Part shown: positions 5,606 to 6,400 of the stretch, in pieces
Layout: each line of letters opens with the position of its first letter
Position numbering within the stretch: the stretch's first letter is position 1
From: Alphaproteobacteria bacterium UBA3307
Lineage (GTDB): Bacteria; Pseudomonadota; Alphaproteobacteria; RF32; CAG-239
Direction of reading: 5' to 3'
DNA length: 6,400 bases
Assembly (NCBI GenBank): GCA_002361365.1
Contig: DEST01000012.1
Coordinates: 1-6,400, forward strand
Program-made: the position numbers and the translations under genes
Notes under the pieces: generated by a model
Database searches by the model: none
What the model was told of the DNA's origin: nothing
Seen by the model: only the letters and a program-made list of their open reading frames with translations

Positions 5606-6400
5606 TTAAAGATTAATTACCACGATTTTGTGCAATTTAGTTAAATCTTCATTGCTGAAATTGGTTCTTTCGTCAGGATTCCAGCGCAAACCATATAATT
5701 GACCGTTTTCATCTTCACGAATACTCAGTAATTTTGCTTCTTCGTCATTGATGTAATAAAGCGCAACATCGCCGGCGCTGACAATTTCATTAGGGTCAGC
5801 AAATAAAACTGCCCGATTTGACAAGAGTGAGCCCAAACGACGTGTGCATAAATTTACGGCATAAATATTATGCTTGTTTGCTAGGTGTGCCGGACAAGCA
5901 ATTTCTTTCAGGCTATCACCACGGTCAATCACAATATTGCCTTCCGAATTGCCGACACCATAAACCGGAACCATTATATCTCCGTCAGATTCAACCGAAA
6001 CTGCGCCGAGATTAGCATAACGAGCATTATTTAGCAACTTATACCGCGTGTCATTATGCTCAATAATGTCCTCTAATTGCCCGTTTTCATTCAGAGTCTG
6101 AATTTCAGCTTTAAGTTTTTCTACTGTCATAGACAGTGCTTTGGCAATATTACGATATTCTTTATCGGAAACTTCACGCTGCCCCATTTCTATGCGGTGA
6201 TATACGGATAATGTCATATCTGCATGTTCCGAAACTTCTATTAAGGTCAATCCTTTATTGGTACGGATATGACGTAAACCGGCGCCCAAAGTTTTTAAAC
6301 CAGCAGTCTGATTAATTTTGGTTCGTCTTTCTTGCTCACGTTTCCACGCTTGTACAACTTCTTGTTGTGAATTCTGTTCATTTACATATAAATCCTGTAG
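5606..6400 (-). CDS. XRE-family regulator with S24/LexA-like C-terminal half (N-terminus beyond window)
   Basis: The frame is open to the window edge: 264 residues are visible with no ATG upstream of the TTG at 6289, so the start is probably outside. A helix-turn-helix of the XRE/Cro type is seen from L-G-A-G-L-R-H-I-R through T-L-I-E-V-S-E-H-A-D-M-T-L-S-V-Y-H-R-I-E-M-G to I-A-K-A-L-S-M-T-V-E-K-L (nucleotides ~6286-6110). The last ~85 residues resemble the S24 peptidase-like fold of phage repressors: I-Y-A-V-N-L, V-L-F-A-D-P, S-A-G-D-V-A-L-Y-Y-I-N-D-E-E-A-K. The G-D-S-M box that carries the catalytic serine is replaced by T-R-R-L, so self-cleavage is unlikely. The first visible residues, L-Q-D-L-Y-V, resemble the end of another XRE domain, suggesting tandem domains. 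It lies 88 bp before the operon and may control it; that is inference. Confidence 0.82.
   Translation of the reverse strand, partial: LQDLYVNEQNSQQEVVQAWKREQERRTKINQTAGLKTLGAGLRHIRTNKGLTLIEVSEHADMTLSVYHRIEMGQREVSDKEYRNIAKALSMTVEKLKAEIQTLNENGQLEDIIEHNDTRYKLLNNARYANLGAVSVESDGDIMVPVYGVGNSEGNIVIDRGDSLKEIACPAHLANKHNIYAVNLCTRRLGSLLSNRAVLFADPNEIVSAGDVALYYINDEEAKLLSIREDENGQLYGLRWNPDERTNFSNEDLTKLHKIVVINL

Noticed and set aside
6287..6289. TTG at 6289 as the start of the XRE regulator
   Set aside because: The frame stays open for 37 more codons to the window edge with protein-like sequence, and this TTG lies right at the beginning of the HTH domain with no clear ribosome binding site.

Overview
The window reads as chromosomal DNA of an AT-rich alphaproteobacterium, plausibly a Rhodospirillales-like or host-associated lineage. 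This is inferred from the rpmF-plsX pair, a four-cysteine ribosomal protein L32 and the AT-rich base composition; no phylogenetic marker long enough to be sure is present. All genes lie on the minus strand, so transcription runs from high to low coordinates. All six genes whose stop codon is visible end in TAA.

Layout in the direction of transcription. (1) 6400-5606: the C-terminal 264 residues of an XRE-type helix-turn-helix regulator with an S24/LexA-like C-terminal half whose catalytic serine position is not conserved; its start lies outside the window. (2) 5605-5518: an 88-bp gap holding a 16-bp inverted repeat just ahead of the ribosome binding site of the next gene. (3) 5517-661: four genes, closely spaced after the first gap (71, 21 and 10 bp), probably one operon. 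They encode a 764-residue repeat-rich cytoplasmic protein, a 174-residue helical protein of unknown family, a 426-residue secretin-family outer-membrane lipoprotein, and a 217-residue single-pass protein with a proline/glutamine-rich cytoplasmic tail and a small periplasmic domain. (4) 660-480: an AT-rich spacer. (5) 479-1: rpmF followed by plsX, the latter cut by the window edge; these are housekeeping genes for translation and phospholipid synthesis.

The four-gene operon is the interesting part. A secretin with N0, N1 and beta domains, a bitopic inner-membrane protein and two soluble partners look like pieces of an envelope-spanning machine, such as a type IV pilus-like or secretion-like assembly. 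No ATPase, pilin or platform protein is visible here, so the function is inferred only from the secretin. The 764-residue protein carries three separate repeat systems: five 46-residue helical repeats, a DAN nonanucleotide run, and three C-terminal copies of a W-E-Y...V-D-E-N-G-N-P-I motif. It has no recognised family and is the best candidate for something undescribed. The neighbouring XRE protein and the dyad in front of the operon suggest local transcriptional control, which is also inference.
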